Positions 41,601 through 54,467 of a stretch of DNA of 64,000 nt are shown here, in pieces (the stretch's first letter is position 1; every line of letters starts with the position of its first letter). The stretch covers positions 43,760,124-43,824,123 of the forward strand of contig OY743169.1 of NCBI GenBank assembly GCA_963555705.1, in the 5' to 3' direction. This stretch comes from Ligustrum vulgare. Lineage: Eukaryota; Streptophyta; Magnoliopsida; Lamiales; Oleaceae. Under the pieces are notes generated by a model. The model searched no databases, was not told the origin of the DNA, and worked only from the letters and a program-made list of their open reading frames with translations. The translations under genes and the position numbers were made by a program.

Positions 41601-44600
41601 CATTCCAACTTTAAAACCTTTTTGGAAAACTATTTTGACATTATTGAAGGAAGAGGCCAATCCGGGAATGATAAATCGGTCTAAAGAAGAAGACATTAAA
41701 CAAAACAACTTGGTTATCCAAGTAATTGAAATGAGAAGAGAAATCCTCACGCTTTGAGAGGTTCATCTTTTTCTCCAGCCAAGGGTATTGTCCACAGTTT
41801 TAAAATGAGAACACTTTGCAAACTGACAATTTTGAAAAATCAATATGTCGAGGATTTTGCTTATTTTGGTATGAGTAATAACTGCAGTTTTGGTCTTGAG
41901 TAAGATCTTTTCGTAAAACTCACGAGGTTTTTGATGGGTTAGGAAGAAATTAGAAATTGGGTGTAATAATATCAGATCAGCATTCATGAAAATCTAAATT
42001 TTTAAAAACCTATGGTGGTTTCCATATTTTGAAGATTGGAAGAAATTTATTTTTAACAAAATATCGAAAATATTTGATATTGCTTTTTGGAAGTTTTCCA
42101 GAACCAGTTTGAACGGCCTTTTTATAGTTCGAAGAAAACATCTTTTCAGGAGTTTGAGGAATTTTTCAAAGAACCAAAAAATTATTAGCAGCAGAAAGGC
42201 CAAGGGTATTTGAAGAAGAACAATTTTGAGAATTTTTATTGGAATATTTGTTGTAATCTTCAATTGAAGGATTTCGGCAAGACATTTTTCGTGCCTTTAC
42301 TTTTTGAAAAAGTTGGAGCAGAGGAAGCCATATTTTCAAGAACTTTGTTGTACCAATCTATGTTGGCACTTATCTTTTGATTTCACTCTTTCGGTTTCCT
42401 TACATTCACTTCGAAGAGAAACAATTTTAAATTATGAACTCGATCATCTCTGAATTCGTCGAGATAACTTTGGTCATGTAGCCGTTTTTATTTTTGAAAT
42501 TCATCATGAAGAGATTAATCCAAATCCATTCCACGGAAATCATGTCCGGTTTTGAGTTGGTCTTAGATGAATCTTGAATCGAAGATTTTGAAGCAATTTA
42601 AGCAAGGAATGCAATTTTTCTGCTAAAATTGACATTTATTCAGGTTTTTGCATTTTGTATGGATTGCTAATAAAAAACTATTCTTTTGAACAAGGAATTA
42701 GTTTGGGCATCCTGAAGTTTCTTTGAAACTTCTAGGAGACCTTCATCATACTTTTTTTTGCTGAATAATTGAAAAACCTTGGGACACCAGTATTTTGAAC
42801 AATAAAAAAGTCCCGAGAGAGGATCCATGAGACTTTAAAATTGAGGGCAAATTGGAATAAATCATTTTCAGGAGGCCAAGAAATGGTTTTTGCCACCTTC
42901 ATAAAGTGTTTCAATCATTGAGAGAAAGACTAGGTGAAATATTCATTCCAACTTTAAAACCTTTTTGGAAAACTATTTTGACATTATTGAAGGAAGAGGC
43001 CAATCCAAGAATGATAAATCGGTCTAAAGAAGAAAACATTAAACAAAACATCTTGGTTATCCAAGTAATTGAAATGAGAAGAGAAATCCTCACGCTTTGA
43101 AAGGTTCATCTTTTTCTCCAGCCAAGGGTATTGTCCACAGTTTTAAACTGATGATAACACTTTGCAAACTGAAAATTTTGAAAAATCAATATGTTGAGGA
43201 TTTTGTTAATTTTGGTATGAGTAATAGCTGCAGCTTTGGTCTTGAGTAAGATCTTTTCGTAAAACTCACGAGGTTTTTGATCGGTTAGGAAGAAATTAGA
43301 AATTGGGTGGAATAATATCAGATCAGCATTCATGAAAATCTAAAATTTTAAAAACCTATGGGGGTTTCCATATTTTGAAGATTGGAAGAAATTTATTTTT
43401 AACAATATATCGAAAATATTTGATATTGATTTTTGGAAGTTTTCCAGAACCAGTTTGAACGGCCTTTTTATAGTTCGAAGAAAGCATCTTTTCAGGAGTT
43501 TGAGGAATTTTTCAAAGAACCAAAAAATTATTAGCAGCAGAAAGGCCAAGAGTATTTGAAGAAGAAGAATTTTTAGAATTTTTATTGGAATATTTGTTGT
43601 AATCTTCAATTGAAGGATTTCGGCAAGACATTTTTCCTGCCTTTACTTTTTGAAAAAGTTGGAGCAGAGGAAGCCATATGAAATCAAGAACTTTGTTGTA
43701 CCAATCTATGTTGGCACTTATCTTTTGATTTCACTCTTTCGGTTTCCTTACATTCACTTCGAAGAGAAACAATTTTAAATTATGAACTCGATCATCTCTG
43801 AATTCATCAAGATAACTTTGGTCATGTAGCTATTTTTATTTTTGAAATTCATCATGAAGAGATTCATCCAAATCCATTCCACGGAAATCATGTCCGGTTT
43901 TGAGTTGGTCTTAGATGAATTTTGAATCGAAGATTTTGAAGCAATTTAAGAAAGGAATGCAATTTTTCGGCTAAAATTGACATTTCTTCAGGTTTTTGCA
44001 TTTTGTATGGACTGCTAATAAAAAACTATTCTTTTGAACAAGGAAATTAGTGTGGGCACCCCGAAGTTTCTTTGAAACTTCTAGGACACCTTCATCATAC
44101 TTTTTTTTGCTGAATAGTTGAAAAACCTTGGGACACCAGTATTTTGAACAATAAAAAAGTCCCGAGAGAGGATCCATGAGACTTTAAAATTGAGGCCAAA
44201 TTGGAATAAATCATTTTCATGAGGCCATAAAATGGTTTTTGCCACCTTCATAAAGGGTTTCAATCATTGAAGAGAATGACTAGGTGAAATATTCATTCCA
44301 ACTTTAAAACCTTTTTGGAAATCTATTTTGACATTATTGAAGGAAGAGACCAATCCAAGAATGATAAATCGGTCTAAAGAAGAAAACATTAAACAAAACA
44401 TCTTGGTTATCCAAGTAATTGAAATGAGAAGAGAAATCATCACGCTTTGAAAGGTTCATCTTTTTCTCCAGCCAAGGGTATTGTCCACGGTTTTAAATTG
44501 ATAACACTTTGCAAACTGACAATTTTGAAAAATCAATATGTTGAGGATTTTGCTTATTTTGGTATGAGTAATAACTGTAGTTTTGGTCTTGAGTAAGATC

Positions 44601-47600
44601 TTTTCGTAAAACTCACGAGGTTTTTGATGGGTTAGGAAGAAATTAGAAATTGGGTGTAATAATATCAGATCAGCATTCATGAAAATCTAAATTTTTAAAA
44701 ACCTATGGTGGTTTCCATATTTTGAAGATTGGAAGAAATTTATTTTTAACAAAATATCGAAAATATTTGATATTGCTTTTTGGAAGTTTTCCAGAACCAG
44801 TTTGAACGGCCTTTTTATAGTTCGAAGAAAACATCTTTTCAGGAGTTTGAGGAATTTTTCAAAGAACCAAAAAATTATTAGCAGCAGAAAGGCCAAGGGT
44901 ATTTGAAGAAGAACAATTTTGAGAATTTTTATTGGAATATTTGTTGTAATCTTCAATTGAAGGATTTCAGCAAGACATTTTTCGTGCCTTTACTTTTTGA
45001 AAAAGTTGGAGCAGAGGAAGCCATATTTTCAAGAACTTTGTTGTACCAATCTATGTTGGCACTTATCTTTTGATTTCACTCTTTCGGTTTCCTTACATTC
45101 ACTTCGAAGAGAAACAATTTTAAATTATGAACTCGATCATCTCTGAATTCGTCGAGATAACTTTGGTCATGTAGCCGTTTTTATTTTTGAAATTCATCAT
45201 GAAGAGATTAATCCAAATCCATTCCACGGAAATCATGTCCGGTTTTGAGTTGGTCTTAGATGAATCTTGAATCGAAGATTTTGAAGCAATTTAAGCAAGG
45301 AATGCAATTTTTCTGCTAAAATTGACATTTATTCAGGTTTTTGCATTTTGTATGGATTGCTAATAAAAAACTATTCTTTTGAACAAGGAATTAGTTTGGG
45401 CATCCTGAAGTTTCTTTGAAACTTCTAGGAGACCTTCATCATACTTTTTTTTGCTGAATAATTGAAAAACCTTGGGACACCAGTATTTTGAACAATAAAA
45501 AAGTCCCGAGAGAGGATCCATGAGACTTTAAAATTGAGGGCAAATTGGAATAAATCATTTTCAGGAGGCCAAGAAATGGTTTTTGCCACCTTCATAAAGT
45601 GTTTCAATCATTGAGAGAAAGACTAGGTGAAATATTCATTCCAACTTTAAAACCTTTTTGGAAAACTATTTTGACATTATTGAAGGAAGAGGCCAATCCA
45701 AGAATGATAAATCGGTCTAAAGAAGAAAACATTAAACAAAACATCTTGGTTATCCAAGTAATTGAAATGAGAAGAGAAATCCTCACGCTTTGAAAGGTTC
45801 ATCTTTTTCTCCAGCCAAGGGTATTGTCCACAGTTTTAAACTGATGATAACACTTTGCAAACTGAAAATTTTGAAAAATCAATATGTTGAGGATTTTGTT
45901 AATTTTGGTATGAGTAATAGCTGCAGCTTTGGTCTTGAGTAAGATCTTTTCGTAAAACTCACGAGGTTTTTGATCGGTTAGGAAGAAATTAGAAATTGGG
46001 TGGAATAATATCAGATCAGCATTCATGAAAATCTAAAATTTTAAAAACCTATGGGGGTTTCCATATTTTGAAGATTGGAAGAAATTTATTTTTAACAATA
46101 TATCGAAAATATTTGATATTGATTTTTGGAAGTTTTCCAGAACCAGTTTGAACGGCCTTTTTATAGTTCGAAGAAAGCATCTTTTCAGGAGTTTGAGGAA
46201 TTTTTCAAAGAACCAAAAAATTATTAGCAGCAGAAAGGCCAAGAGTATTTGAAGAAGAAGAATTTTTAGAATTTTTATTGGAATATTTGTTGTAATCTTC
46301 AATTGAAGGATTTCGGCAAGACATTTTTCCTGCCTTTACTTTTTGAAAAAGTTGGAGCAGAGGAAGCCATATGAAATCAAGAACTTTGTTGTACCAATCT
46401 ATGTTGGCACTTATCTTTTGATTTCACTCTTTCGGTTTCCTTACATTCACTTCGAAGAGAAACAATTTTAAATTATGAACTCGATCATCTCTGAATTCAT
46501 CAAGATAACTTTGGTCATGTAGCTATTTTTATTTTTGAAATTCATCATGAAGAGATTCATCCAAATCCATTCCACGGAAATCATGTCCGGTTTTGAGTTG
46601 GTCTTAGATGAATTTTGAATCGAAGATTTTGAAGCAATTTAAGAAAGGAATGCAATTTTTCGGCTAAAATTGACATTTCTTCAGGTTTTTGCATTTTGTA
46701 TGGACTGCTAATAAAAAACTATTCTTTTGAACAAGGAAATTAGTGTGGGCACCCCGAAGTTTCTTTGAAACTTCTAGGACACCTTCATCATACTTTTTTT
46801 TGCTGAATAGTTGAAAAACCTTGGGACACCAGTATTTTGAACAATAAAAAAGTCCCGAGAGAGGATCCATGAGACTTTAAAATTGAGGCCAAATTGGAAT
46901 AAATCATTTTCATGAGGCCATAAAATGGTTTTTGCCACCTTCATAAAGGGTTTCAATCATTGAAGAGAATGACTAGGTGAAATATTCATTCCAACTTTAA
47001 AACCTTTTTGGAAATCTATTTTGACATTATTGAAGGAAGAGACCAATCCAAGAATGATAAATCGGTCTAAAGAAGAAAACATTAAACAAAACATCTTGGT
47101 TATCCAAGTAATTGAAATGAGAAGAGAAATCATCACGCTTTGAAAGGTTCATCTTTTTCTCCAGCCAAGGGTATTGTCCACGGTTTTAAATTGATAACAC
47201 TTTGCAAACTGACAATTTTGAAAAATCAATTTGTTGAGGATTTTGTTTATTTTGGTATGAGTAATAACTGCAGCTTTGGTCTTGAGTAAGATCTTTTCGT
47301 AAAATTCACGAGGTTTTTGATGGGTTAGGAAGAAATTAGAAATTGGGTGGAATAATATCAGATCAGCATTCATGAAAATATAAAATTTTAAAAACCTATG
47401 GGGGTTTCCATATTTTGAAGATTGGAAGAAATTTATTTTTAACAAAATATCGAAAATATTTGATATTGCTTTTTGGAAGTTTTCCAGAACCAGTTTGAAC
47501 TGCCTTTTTATAGTTCGAAGAAAACATCTTTTCAGGAGTTTGAGGAATTTTTCAAAGAACCAAAAAATGTTTAGCAGCAGAAAGGCCATGGGTATTTGAA

Positions 47601-49210
47601 GAAGAAGAATTTTGAGAATTTTTATTGGAATATTTGTTGTAATCTTCAATGAAGGATTTCGGTAAGACATTTTTCCTGCCTTTACTTTTTGAAAAAGTTG
47701 GAGCAAAGGAAGCCATATTTTCAAGAACTTTGTTGTACCAATCTATGTTGGCACTTATCTTTTGATTTCACTCTTTCGGTTTCCTTACATTCACTTCGAA
47801 GAGAAACTATTTTAAATTATGAACTCGATCATCTCTGAATTCGTCAAGATAACTTTGGTCATGTAGCTATTTTTATTTTTGAAATTCATCATGAAGAGAT
47901 TCATCCAAATCCATTCCACGAAAATCATGTCCGGTTTTGAGTTGGTCTTAGATGAATTTTGAATCGAAGATTTTGAAGCAATTTAAGCAAGGAATGCAAT
48001 TTTTCGGCTAAAATTGAAGTTTCTTCAGGTTTTTGCATTTTGTATGGACTGCTAATAAAAAACTATTCTTTTGAACAAGGAAATTAGTGTGGGCATCCTG
48101 AAGTTTCTTTGAAACTTCTAGGAGACCTTCATCATACTTTTTTTTGGTGAATAGTTCAAAAACCCTGGGACACCAGTATTTTTAACAATAAAAAAGTCCC
48201 GAGAGAGGATCCATGAGAATTTAAAATTGAGGGCAAATTGGAATAAATCATTTTCATGAGGCCATAAAATGGTTTTTGCCACCTTCATAAAGTGTTTCAA
48301 TCATTGAAGAGAAAGACTTGGTGAAATATTCGTTCCACCTTTAAAACCTTTTTGGAAAACTATTTTGACATTATTGAAGGAAGAGGCCAATCCAAGAATG
48401 ATAAATCGGTCTAAAGAAGAAAACATTAAACAAAACATCTTGGTTATCCAAGTAATTGAAATGAGAAGAGAAATCCTCACGCTTTGAAAGGTTCATCTTT
48501 TTCTCCAGCCAAGTGTATTGTCCACGGTTTTAAAATGATAACACTTTGCAAACTGACAATTTTGAAAAATCAATATGTTGAGGATTTTGTTTATTTTGGT
48601 ATGAGTAATAACTGCAGCTTTGGTCTTGAGTAAGATCTTTTCGTAAAATTCACGAGGTTTTTGATGGGTTAGGAAGAAATTAGAAATTGGGTGGAATAAT
48701 ATAAGATCAGCATTCATGAAAATCTAAAATTTTAAAAACCTATGGGGGTTTCCATATTTTGAAGATTGGAAGAAATTTATTTTTAACAAAATATCGAAAA
48801 TATTTGATATTGCTTTTTGGAAGTTTTCCAGAACCAGTTTGAACGGCCTTTTTATAGTTCGAAGAAAACATCTTTTCAGGAGTTTGAGGAATTTTTCAAA
48901 GAAACAAAAAATTATTAGCAGCAGAAAGGCCAAGGGTATTTGAAGAAGAACAATTTTGAGAATTTTTATTGGAATATTTGCTGTAATCTTCAATTGAAGG
49001 ATTTCGGCAAGACATTTTTCCTGCCTTTACTTTTTGAAAAAGTTAGAGCATAGGAAGCCATATTTTCAAGAACTTTGTTGTACCAATCTATGTTGGCACT
49101 TATCTTTTGATTTCACTCTTTCGGTTTCCTTACATTCACTTCGAAGAGAAACAATTTTAAATTATGAACTCGATCATCTCTGAATTCGTCAAGATAACTT
49201 TGGTCATGTA
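38691..49210. repeat. Tandem satellite, unit about 1,345 bp, left block
   Basis: About seven and a half head-to-tail copies. Using the landmark GCATTTTGTATGGA, units start near 38692, 39960, 41305, 42649, 43997, 45343, 46690 and 48035. Copies are highly alike, and the first lacks about 70 bp (near 39330). On the minus strand the unit contains broken coding-like stretches in several frames (for example HPISNFFLTHQKPREFYEKI). These look like a decayed polyprotein segment, but no intact gene is present. The left border joins the retrotransposon array with a shared TTG. Confidence 0.9.
41884..47229. repeat. Near-identical two-unit duplication within the satellite
   Basis: 41884-44536 is repeated at 44577-47229, an offset of 2,693 bp (two units), with almost no differences noticed (one near 42276 against 44969). 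Adjacent single units differ far more. Examples in matched pairs: GAGAGAAAGACTAGG at about 42920 and 45613, and TGCATATGAAATCAAG-type variants near 43676 and 46369. Confidence 0.8.
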
Positions 49211-52200
49211 TGTAGCGACCAAGATTTTTATGAAATAAATAATTATTTTAATATTTAGAAAATTGTATCGCTACTATTTCACCCATTATTTTGAAGTTAA
49301 CGCCGCGACGTGTTCGTCTAGCCAAGTCAAGAAATATCGAATTTGTTCGATTTTAAATTAAATTTCCGAATTTCTAAAATTATATTATTTTAATTATTTA
49401 TTCAAAGTATTATTTTCAAAATCTTTCTAAAATCCAAATTTTTGCCCACATGTCTTTTTCTTTACACCAAGACAACAATTCTTTACACAAAAACATCATC
49501 ATTTTTGTACAAATAATTTTACATCATTTTCCATTTCATATTATACCTAATTCTACACTATCATATTCTATAGTAACAAATCAATACATATTCTTCCCCA
49601 TCACAACTCACGTCCCCTACATTTTTTCTTCCTTCTTTATCATTCTTTCCACCTCAATATACCATCATCAAAGCATCTTCAACATGGACACACAAAGCAC
49701 CATCATTTTATCTCCATCATTACACCATTTTCTCTTCACTTTCCACTTCATTTCCAACCCATACTCATCAGCAACTCCACCTACTTCAATTCCACAATAT
49801 ACTAAAATCAAGCAGCAATCAACTGATGAACCATGGACATACAATCCACCCTCAATTCTGTACCAACACCAACCCCAATTTTATCTCCACCAGCAGCAGC
49901 CACCTCCTCGATCAGAAACCATCAGCAGCCACCATTTACCACACATAGATCAACCTACAGCAAGCCATAACTGTTTCATCACTGCAACCACTGATCTACC
50001 AACCAAACCACCACCCTCTGCAACTCACAGCCGAATCCACTACCAATACTGCCATCCACAACCACTAGTTAACCAATTCATCAATCCGGCCAGTTTCCTC
50101 CATTCAACTACATCCAATTCAATTTCCATTTTCAGAATTCCCATTTGCAAGATCAACAATCTCAGCCATTATCATCAATTCTGATATCCTGCAATCACCA
50201 TCTTCATCATCACTGCAGCAAATTTCCACCACCGGTATCATCATCCTCAAACACCAAATTGAATCAGCGTTCATCATCATCAATCAAAATTGAGCACCAC
50301 CACCGCACTCAGTCGAGAACCCAAAACACCATCACCATCATACAACCATAAAACAAACGCAAAACTCAGATTAAGTCAAGCCCAGTTACTTACCTCAATC
50401 GCCGCTCCCTTCGCCGGAATTTCAGACCCAAATCGCAACCCTAAATCTGAACCCAAGCCTTGTTTTATCTCTGATTTCACATAGTATTACACCCAATCAG
50501 CCCAGATCCTAGCTTACTTGCACCCTCACCACTCCTTGTAACCAGCGCCGGTGTTGCGCCGGAAATCGCGACGTCAGTCTTCTTCGTCGCCGCGGTGAGA
50601 GGTTGAGAGAGAGAGAGAGAGTGAGTTGAGAGAATCGCGAGTTGTGTGAGAGAGAGAAGATAAGAATCTGAATTATATTTTTCAGAAATTCGCATTTTGG
50701 TCCCTGAAGTTTTAAAGTTATTTCAAATCAGTCCCTATGTTTTAAAAATGTTTTATTTCAGTCCTTTCAGCTTTTAAACTTATCAATTTCAGCCCTTAAG
50801 TTTTAAATGAGTTTTAATCAGCCCTTTCATTTTCAAAATCTGATCACTTCAGTCCCTGCTGATTTACTTTATTTGATTTTAAGCTCAACTTTCAAAGTAT
50901 TCATTTTAATCCCTCAAATTTCAAAATATCTATTTTAGTCCCTGAACTTTCAAAAGTATTCATTTTAGTCCCTCAACTTTCAAAACATCAATTTTAGTCC
51001 TCAAATTATAATTTATCATTTTGAACTATATATTCGATAGACTAAAGTGACTTATTGGCTAAGACGAAGCGTACGGAGAATTTAAAGAAATTGAAGTCAT
51101 TCCCGCTCAACTTTGCACTCGTCGGATTTGAGGTAGACTCGCACTTATTAATTGATTTAAATTATGATTTCATATAAATGTCATGTGACTTGTGAAAGTC
51201 AATTTTCAAGAAAATTAAGTATGTTTTATGAAAGGTAAATATACCTTATGTTTTTATGAAAAGTAAGTATACCCTATGTTTTTACGATAATGTTTTATAT
51301 GTTTTGGATCATTGCTATGCACATAAGAATTCTTACCACCTAAGTTCGGTAAAATTCTTGTGTCTCCATAAGTTTATGAGGATTTACCACCTAAGTTCGG
51401 TAAAATTCCTGTCTTTCCATATGTTTATGAGGATTTACCACCTAAGTTCGGTAAAATTCCTGTCGCATATGTTTATGAGGATTTCGATCCTATCTTATGT
51501 TATGATGGAAATGATCCCTATGAATTTCATGAATTATGTTTTGGTATACTTACTGTTATTATGATCTTACTGTGATTTTACTGTTATTATGATTTTACTG
51601 CATAAGAATTTTTGCCACCTAAGTTCGGTAAAGTTCTTGTGTCTCCCTATGTTTATGAGGATTTCAATCCTATCTTATGTTATGCTTTCAAAAGAAATTA
51701 TGCTTGGCATAATTAAAATGTTTTATAAGTATATGGTTTTCAAAGAGCTGTTTTCAAAGAGCTATTTTCAAAGAGCCTATGATTTGCAAAATATGTCCCG
51801 TGCTGTAATGCACAATATGAGTTTTATCAAGAGCAGTTTTATAAAGAAGCTCTATCAATGCCCGTTTTATAAAGAGCCGGGATTTATGTGTTTAATCATC
51901 TTATAAATTAAATTAATTTGCGATGAGTCTACTGAGTATTTCCCCCATGAAATACTCACCCTACTTTTTAACAGTTTTGCAGATTTCGGAGACGGTGGCG
52001 AGCGATGAATGATGGTGGCAATAATCGTTAAACGGTTGAAAGTTTGACGTTAATGATTTCCGTATTTTTCCAAACAATCGAATAATTTAGAGAATTTCAT
52101 TTATTTGAGAAATTATGACATTGGCAATTTCTTTACAATATTAATGGTTCGATTTACTATTTCAAATGGTTTCATAAATGTTTTCAATTTTATCGGCCAT

Positions 52201-52321
52201 TACAGTTTATTTAATGTTGCCAAAAATGAATTTCAATTATTTCTTCCGCAAAAATATTATTCGAAAAATTTAGACAGAAAATGACGTAGTGAATCGGGTA
52301 TACGGAACTCGGGGCGCTACA
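49211..52321 (+). repeat. 5' LTR (3,111 bp) of the LOG-carrying element
   Basis: TG...CA ends. Contents: a CA-rich stretch with a long chance ORF (49450-50184) and a GA microsatellite near 50612-50622. A series of TTTAGTCCCTCAACTTTCAAAA-like 30-35-bp repeats (about 50695-51000) follows. Four copies of a roughly 50-bp repeat containing CCACCTAAGTTCGGTAAA lie at 51336-51660, and a TTTTCAAAGAGC repeat at 51738-51775. Compared with the 3' LTR it has four more bases in the GA run and one extra G near 51736. Confidence 0.92.
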
Positions 52322-52324
52322 AGT

Positions 52325-52336
52325 TGGTATCAGAGC
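52325..52336 (+). other. Primer-binding site (initiator Met tRNA) of the LOG-carrying element
   Basis: TGGTATCAGAGC, three bases after the LTR end. This fixes the element's sense strand as plus. Confidence 0.92.
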
Positions 52337-53157
52337 TAGTCTGCGTTTCTGTAGACTGGAAAAATTTTCAAAAAGAATTTTCAAGAAATATTTTCCATTA
52401 TAAAATTTTATTGATGAAGATTGCCACTGCCATCATTCGTTCCACCAACTCCGAGGTAAAGAAGTTTATGATGTTTAAAGTTATTTCAGTATTTCGAATA
52501 CTCATTTTATTGATTTATGAGAAAGAATGAAGAGTATTTCGGATACTTATGATTTATGAGAAATAAGAATGTATTTCTTCGAAAATAATGATGTTGTTAT
52601 GCTTTGTCATAACTTATATGCTTTAATGTATGATTATGAGAAATTTTTTTAGAAAGAAAACGAGTGTTGAGCATAATGGGAATAATATGATTTAAGAATG
52701 ATTTTTTAAATAATTTTTGTCCTCGAGTTAGAAATGATGAACCCTAGATGGACTTTGCATAATTGATTTTAGACATGGCACTAAGTATGAGAAGTCAACG
52801 GAAAGAATTTGATTATATGTTAAGATTATAAGTGATATTATGATATTGAAAAATATGATTTGAAATTTCTATGTTGAGGAATTATGAATTGAATTATGGG
52901 ATATTTTGATGATATTGAAGTGTTGGAATCGTTTTCAATATTTTTAGATCGTTGTGATCAAATGTGGAGTTATTTATTATTGTGAGTTATGAAGTATGCT
53001 TATGGTTTGGATAAGTCCAAATTACAAGGGAGACTCTGTTCAGAATTTTATCAATTGGAATTAAGAGCATGATATGATAAGCATCTACTAAAGGAATTAA
53101 GGTTAGACATGCAAGTTCATTTACATCACAAACGAGATTTAGTAGATGATAACAGAA
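52337..53157 (+). other. Leader of the LOG-carrying element, no gag
   Basis: AT-rich, with stops in all frames. The short open stretch 52324-52530 overlaps the PBS and has no gag features. On the minus strand AATAAAA (plus TTTTATT, about 53159-53165) could serve as a poly(A) signal for the LOG gene. Confidence 0.6.
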
Positions 53158-53264
53158 ATTTTATTATTTTCTCATAAGGAGAACACACAAGAGTCACACT
53201 GGAAAGGAAATACATGAAACACACAAAAGCAAACGAGAGAAGCATGGGATAATCCTCAAAATGA

Positions 53265-53475
53265 GAGATGTGTTTCCGGAGTAGCCGTATCCTACCACCT
53301 CTGATCTTTTGAGGAAATAAAGAAACTTTCAAAGAGGTGTGTTTCGAGAGTAAGAATACTCCGTAATCTACCACCTGGAACCTTTGAGGTACACACAAGA
53401 TTTAAACATTAAGGAAATCCTAGTAAATGGAGGGGTGTCTCGAGAGTGAGAATACTCCGTACTCTACCCCCACCT
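53265..53475. repeat. Three degenerate repeats 3' of the LOG gene
   Basis: Three diverged copies share a core of about 50 bases. In each, TGT(T)TC-GAG-GT-(A)G-ATACTCCGT is followed by CTACCACCT or CTACCCCCACCT: near 53271, 53340 and 53425. They lie just beyond the LOG stop codon on the minus strand, so could be part of its 3' untranslated region. Confidence 0.6.
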
Positions 53476-53485
53476 ATTCTAAGAT

Positions 53486-54139
53486 TCACAGAGTTAAATT
53501 TACATTAACCGGACTCCATTTTCGCTTGATTCCCCTTCCTTGCGACCAATCTATCTTAATCCCTGCTGGATCTTGTATTGAGATATATGACTGCAGCTTA
53601 TCCAGTAGTTCATCAATAGTAGGAGCAGAAATAAGAAGCCTTCTGGAAAATGGAGAGATGAATCCCTGTTCCACAGCATAATCAAGAAAGGTTAACAAAC
53701 CATCAAAGAAATTGTTAACATTCAGAAGCCCAATAGGCTTAGTATGGAGATCTAGTTGAGCCCACGAGGTAATGTTAAAGATTTCTTCTAAGGTACCAAA
53801 ACCTCCGGGCAGGGCTATAAAGGCATCAGAACCATATAGCATACAAGTTATGCGTTCATGGATGGATAAGGTTTGAACTTCATGCCCTCGTGTTTTGCCT
53901 GCAACATCTACCAAAGGGACAGGTATGACACCGATTACTTTTGATTTCTCTGCAAGAGCAGATTGGGAAACACAACCCATTAGACCACTGCTACCACCCC
54001 CATACACAAGAGTGATACCTTTTTCCCCCAGTTTCTTTCCAAGATCTACAGCCGCTTCTAGATAACCGAAGCCTTTCCCTACTTTTGATCCACAAAATAC
54101 ACAAATAGTTTTGATCTGTCGAAGTTTTGGTGCTTCCAT
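53486..54139 (-). CDS. LOG-like: LOG-like cytokinin riboside 5'-monophosphate phosphoribohydrolase, intronless, in a retrotransposon
   Basis: 217 residues, full length for the plant LOG family. LOG enzymes release active cytokinin bases from their riboside monophosphates, mostly in the cytosol. Seen here: a Rossmann-type start ICVFCGSKVGKG (residues 12-23), YGGGSSGLMG (46-55), the catalytic signature PGGFGTLEE (111-119) and LNVNNFFDGLLTFLD (139-153). The conserved Arg of the family motif HxRK is present (R96 in HERI), but the following Lys is Ile. The ATG at 54139 has A at -3 and G at +4. Normal plant LOG genes have several introns; this copy has none, which points to capture through an RNA. 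The gene runs antisense to its element. Identity is secure; activity is not proven. Confidence 0.92.
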   Translation of the reverse strand: MEAPKLRQIKTICVFCGSKVGKGFGYLEAAVDLGKKLGEKGITLVYGGGSSGLMGCVSQSALAEKSKVIGVIPVPLVDVAGKTRGHEVQTLSIHERITCMLYGSDAFIALPGGFGTLEEIFNITSWAQLDLHTKPIGLLNVNNFFDGLLTFLDYAVEQGFISPFSRRLLISAPTIDELLDKLQSYISIQDPAGIKIDWSQGRGIKRKWSPVNVNLTL

Positions 54140-54209
54140 CTTTGATAGTAAAGAAGGGAAAACTTACGAAGAAGATGTGATTTTGGGATGCCTGAACTAT
54201 GAAATATGT

Positions 54210-54226
54210 TTGGCTATTTAAAGCCG
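54210..54226 (-). promoter_or_regulatory. Possible TATA box of the LOG gene
   Basis: The minus strand reads GGCTTTAAATAGCC about 75 bases before the ATG. A nearly matching motif precedes the upstream ORF. Position and sequence suit a TATA box, but no other promoter signal was identified. Confidence 0.35.
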
Positions 54227-54321
54227 GAAAAATTTACTGTTTTTGATTGATTCTGAAAAAGTAAAGATTCACTTTTTGACAAAATCGGCCAACTTTTGAC
54301 TATTTTATCAAAGATATCACC

Positions 54322-54412
54322 TTTCGGTGATTTATTTCCAGCTTTATCAAACCTCGAGAAAAGGAAAATATATTTATTTCCAGCTTTATCAAACCTCGAG
54401 AAAGAAAAATAT
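54322..54412. repeat. Direct duplication of about 43 bp between the two antisense ORFs
   Basis: TTTATTTCCAGCTTTATCAA with following CCTCGAGAAA and AAATATA occurs twice in tandem (about 54329 and 54372). It lies in the presumed 5' region of the LOG gene. Confidence 0.85.
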
Positions 54413-54467
54413 ATTTTATTTCCAAAACGCGTGAAAGAAAGCAGCAAAATATTTTAAAAGATTTACC

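Noticed and set aside
49450..50184. 244-codon open frame in each LTR of the LOG-carrying element (also 55971-56705)
   Set aside because: It is Ser/His/Thr/Pro-rich because of CAT, CCA and ATC-rich low-complexity DNA, has no domain or codon-usage signal, and lies in U3 of the LTR. Its identity between the LTRs follows from their recent origin, not from selection.
52337..53157. A decayed gag in the leader of the LOG-carrying element
   Set aside because: I looked for a zinc knuckle and gag core in all frames and saw neither. The region is AT-rich with many stops.
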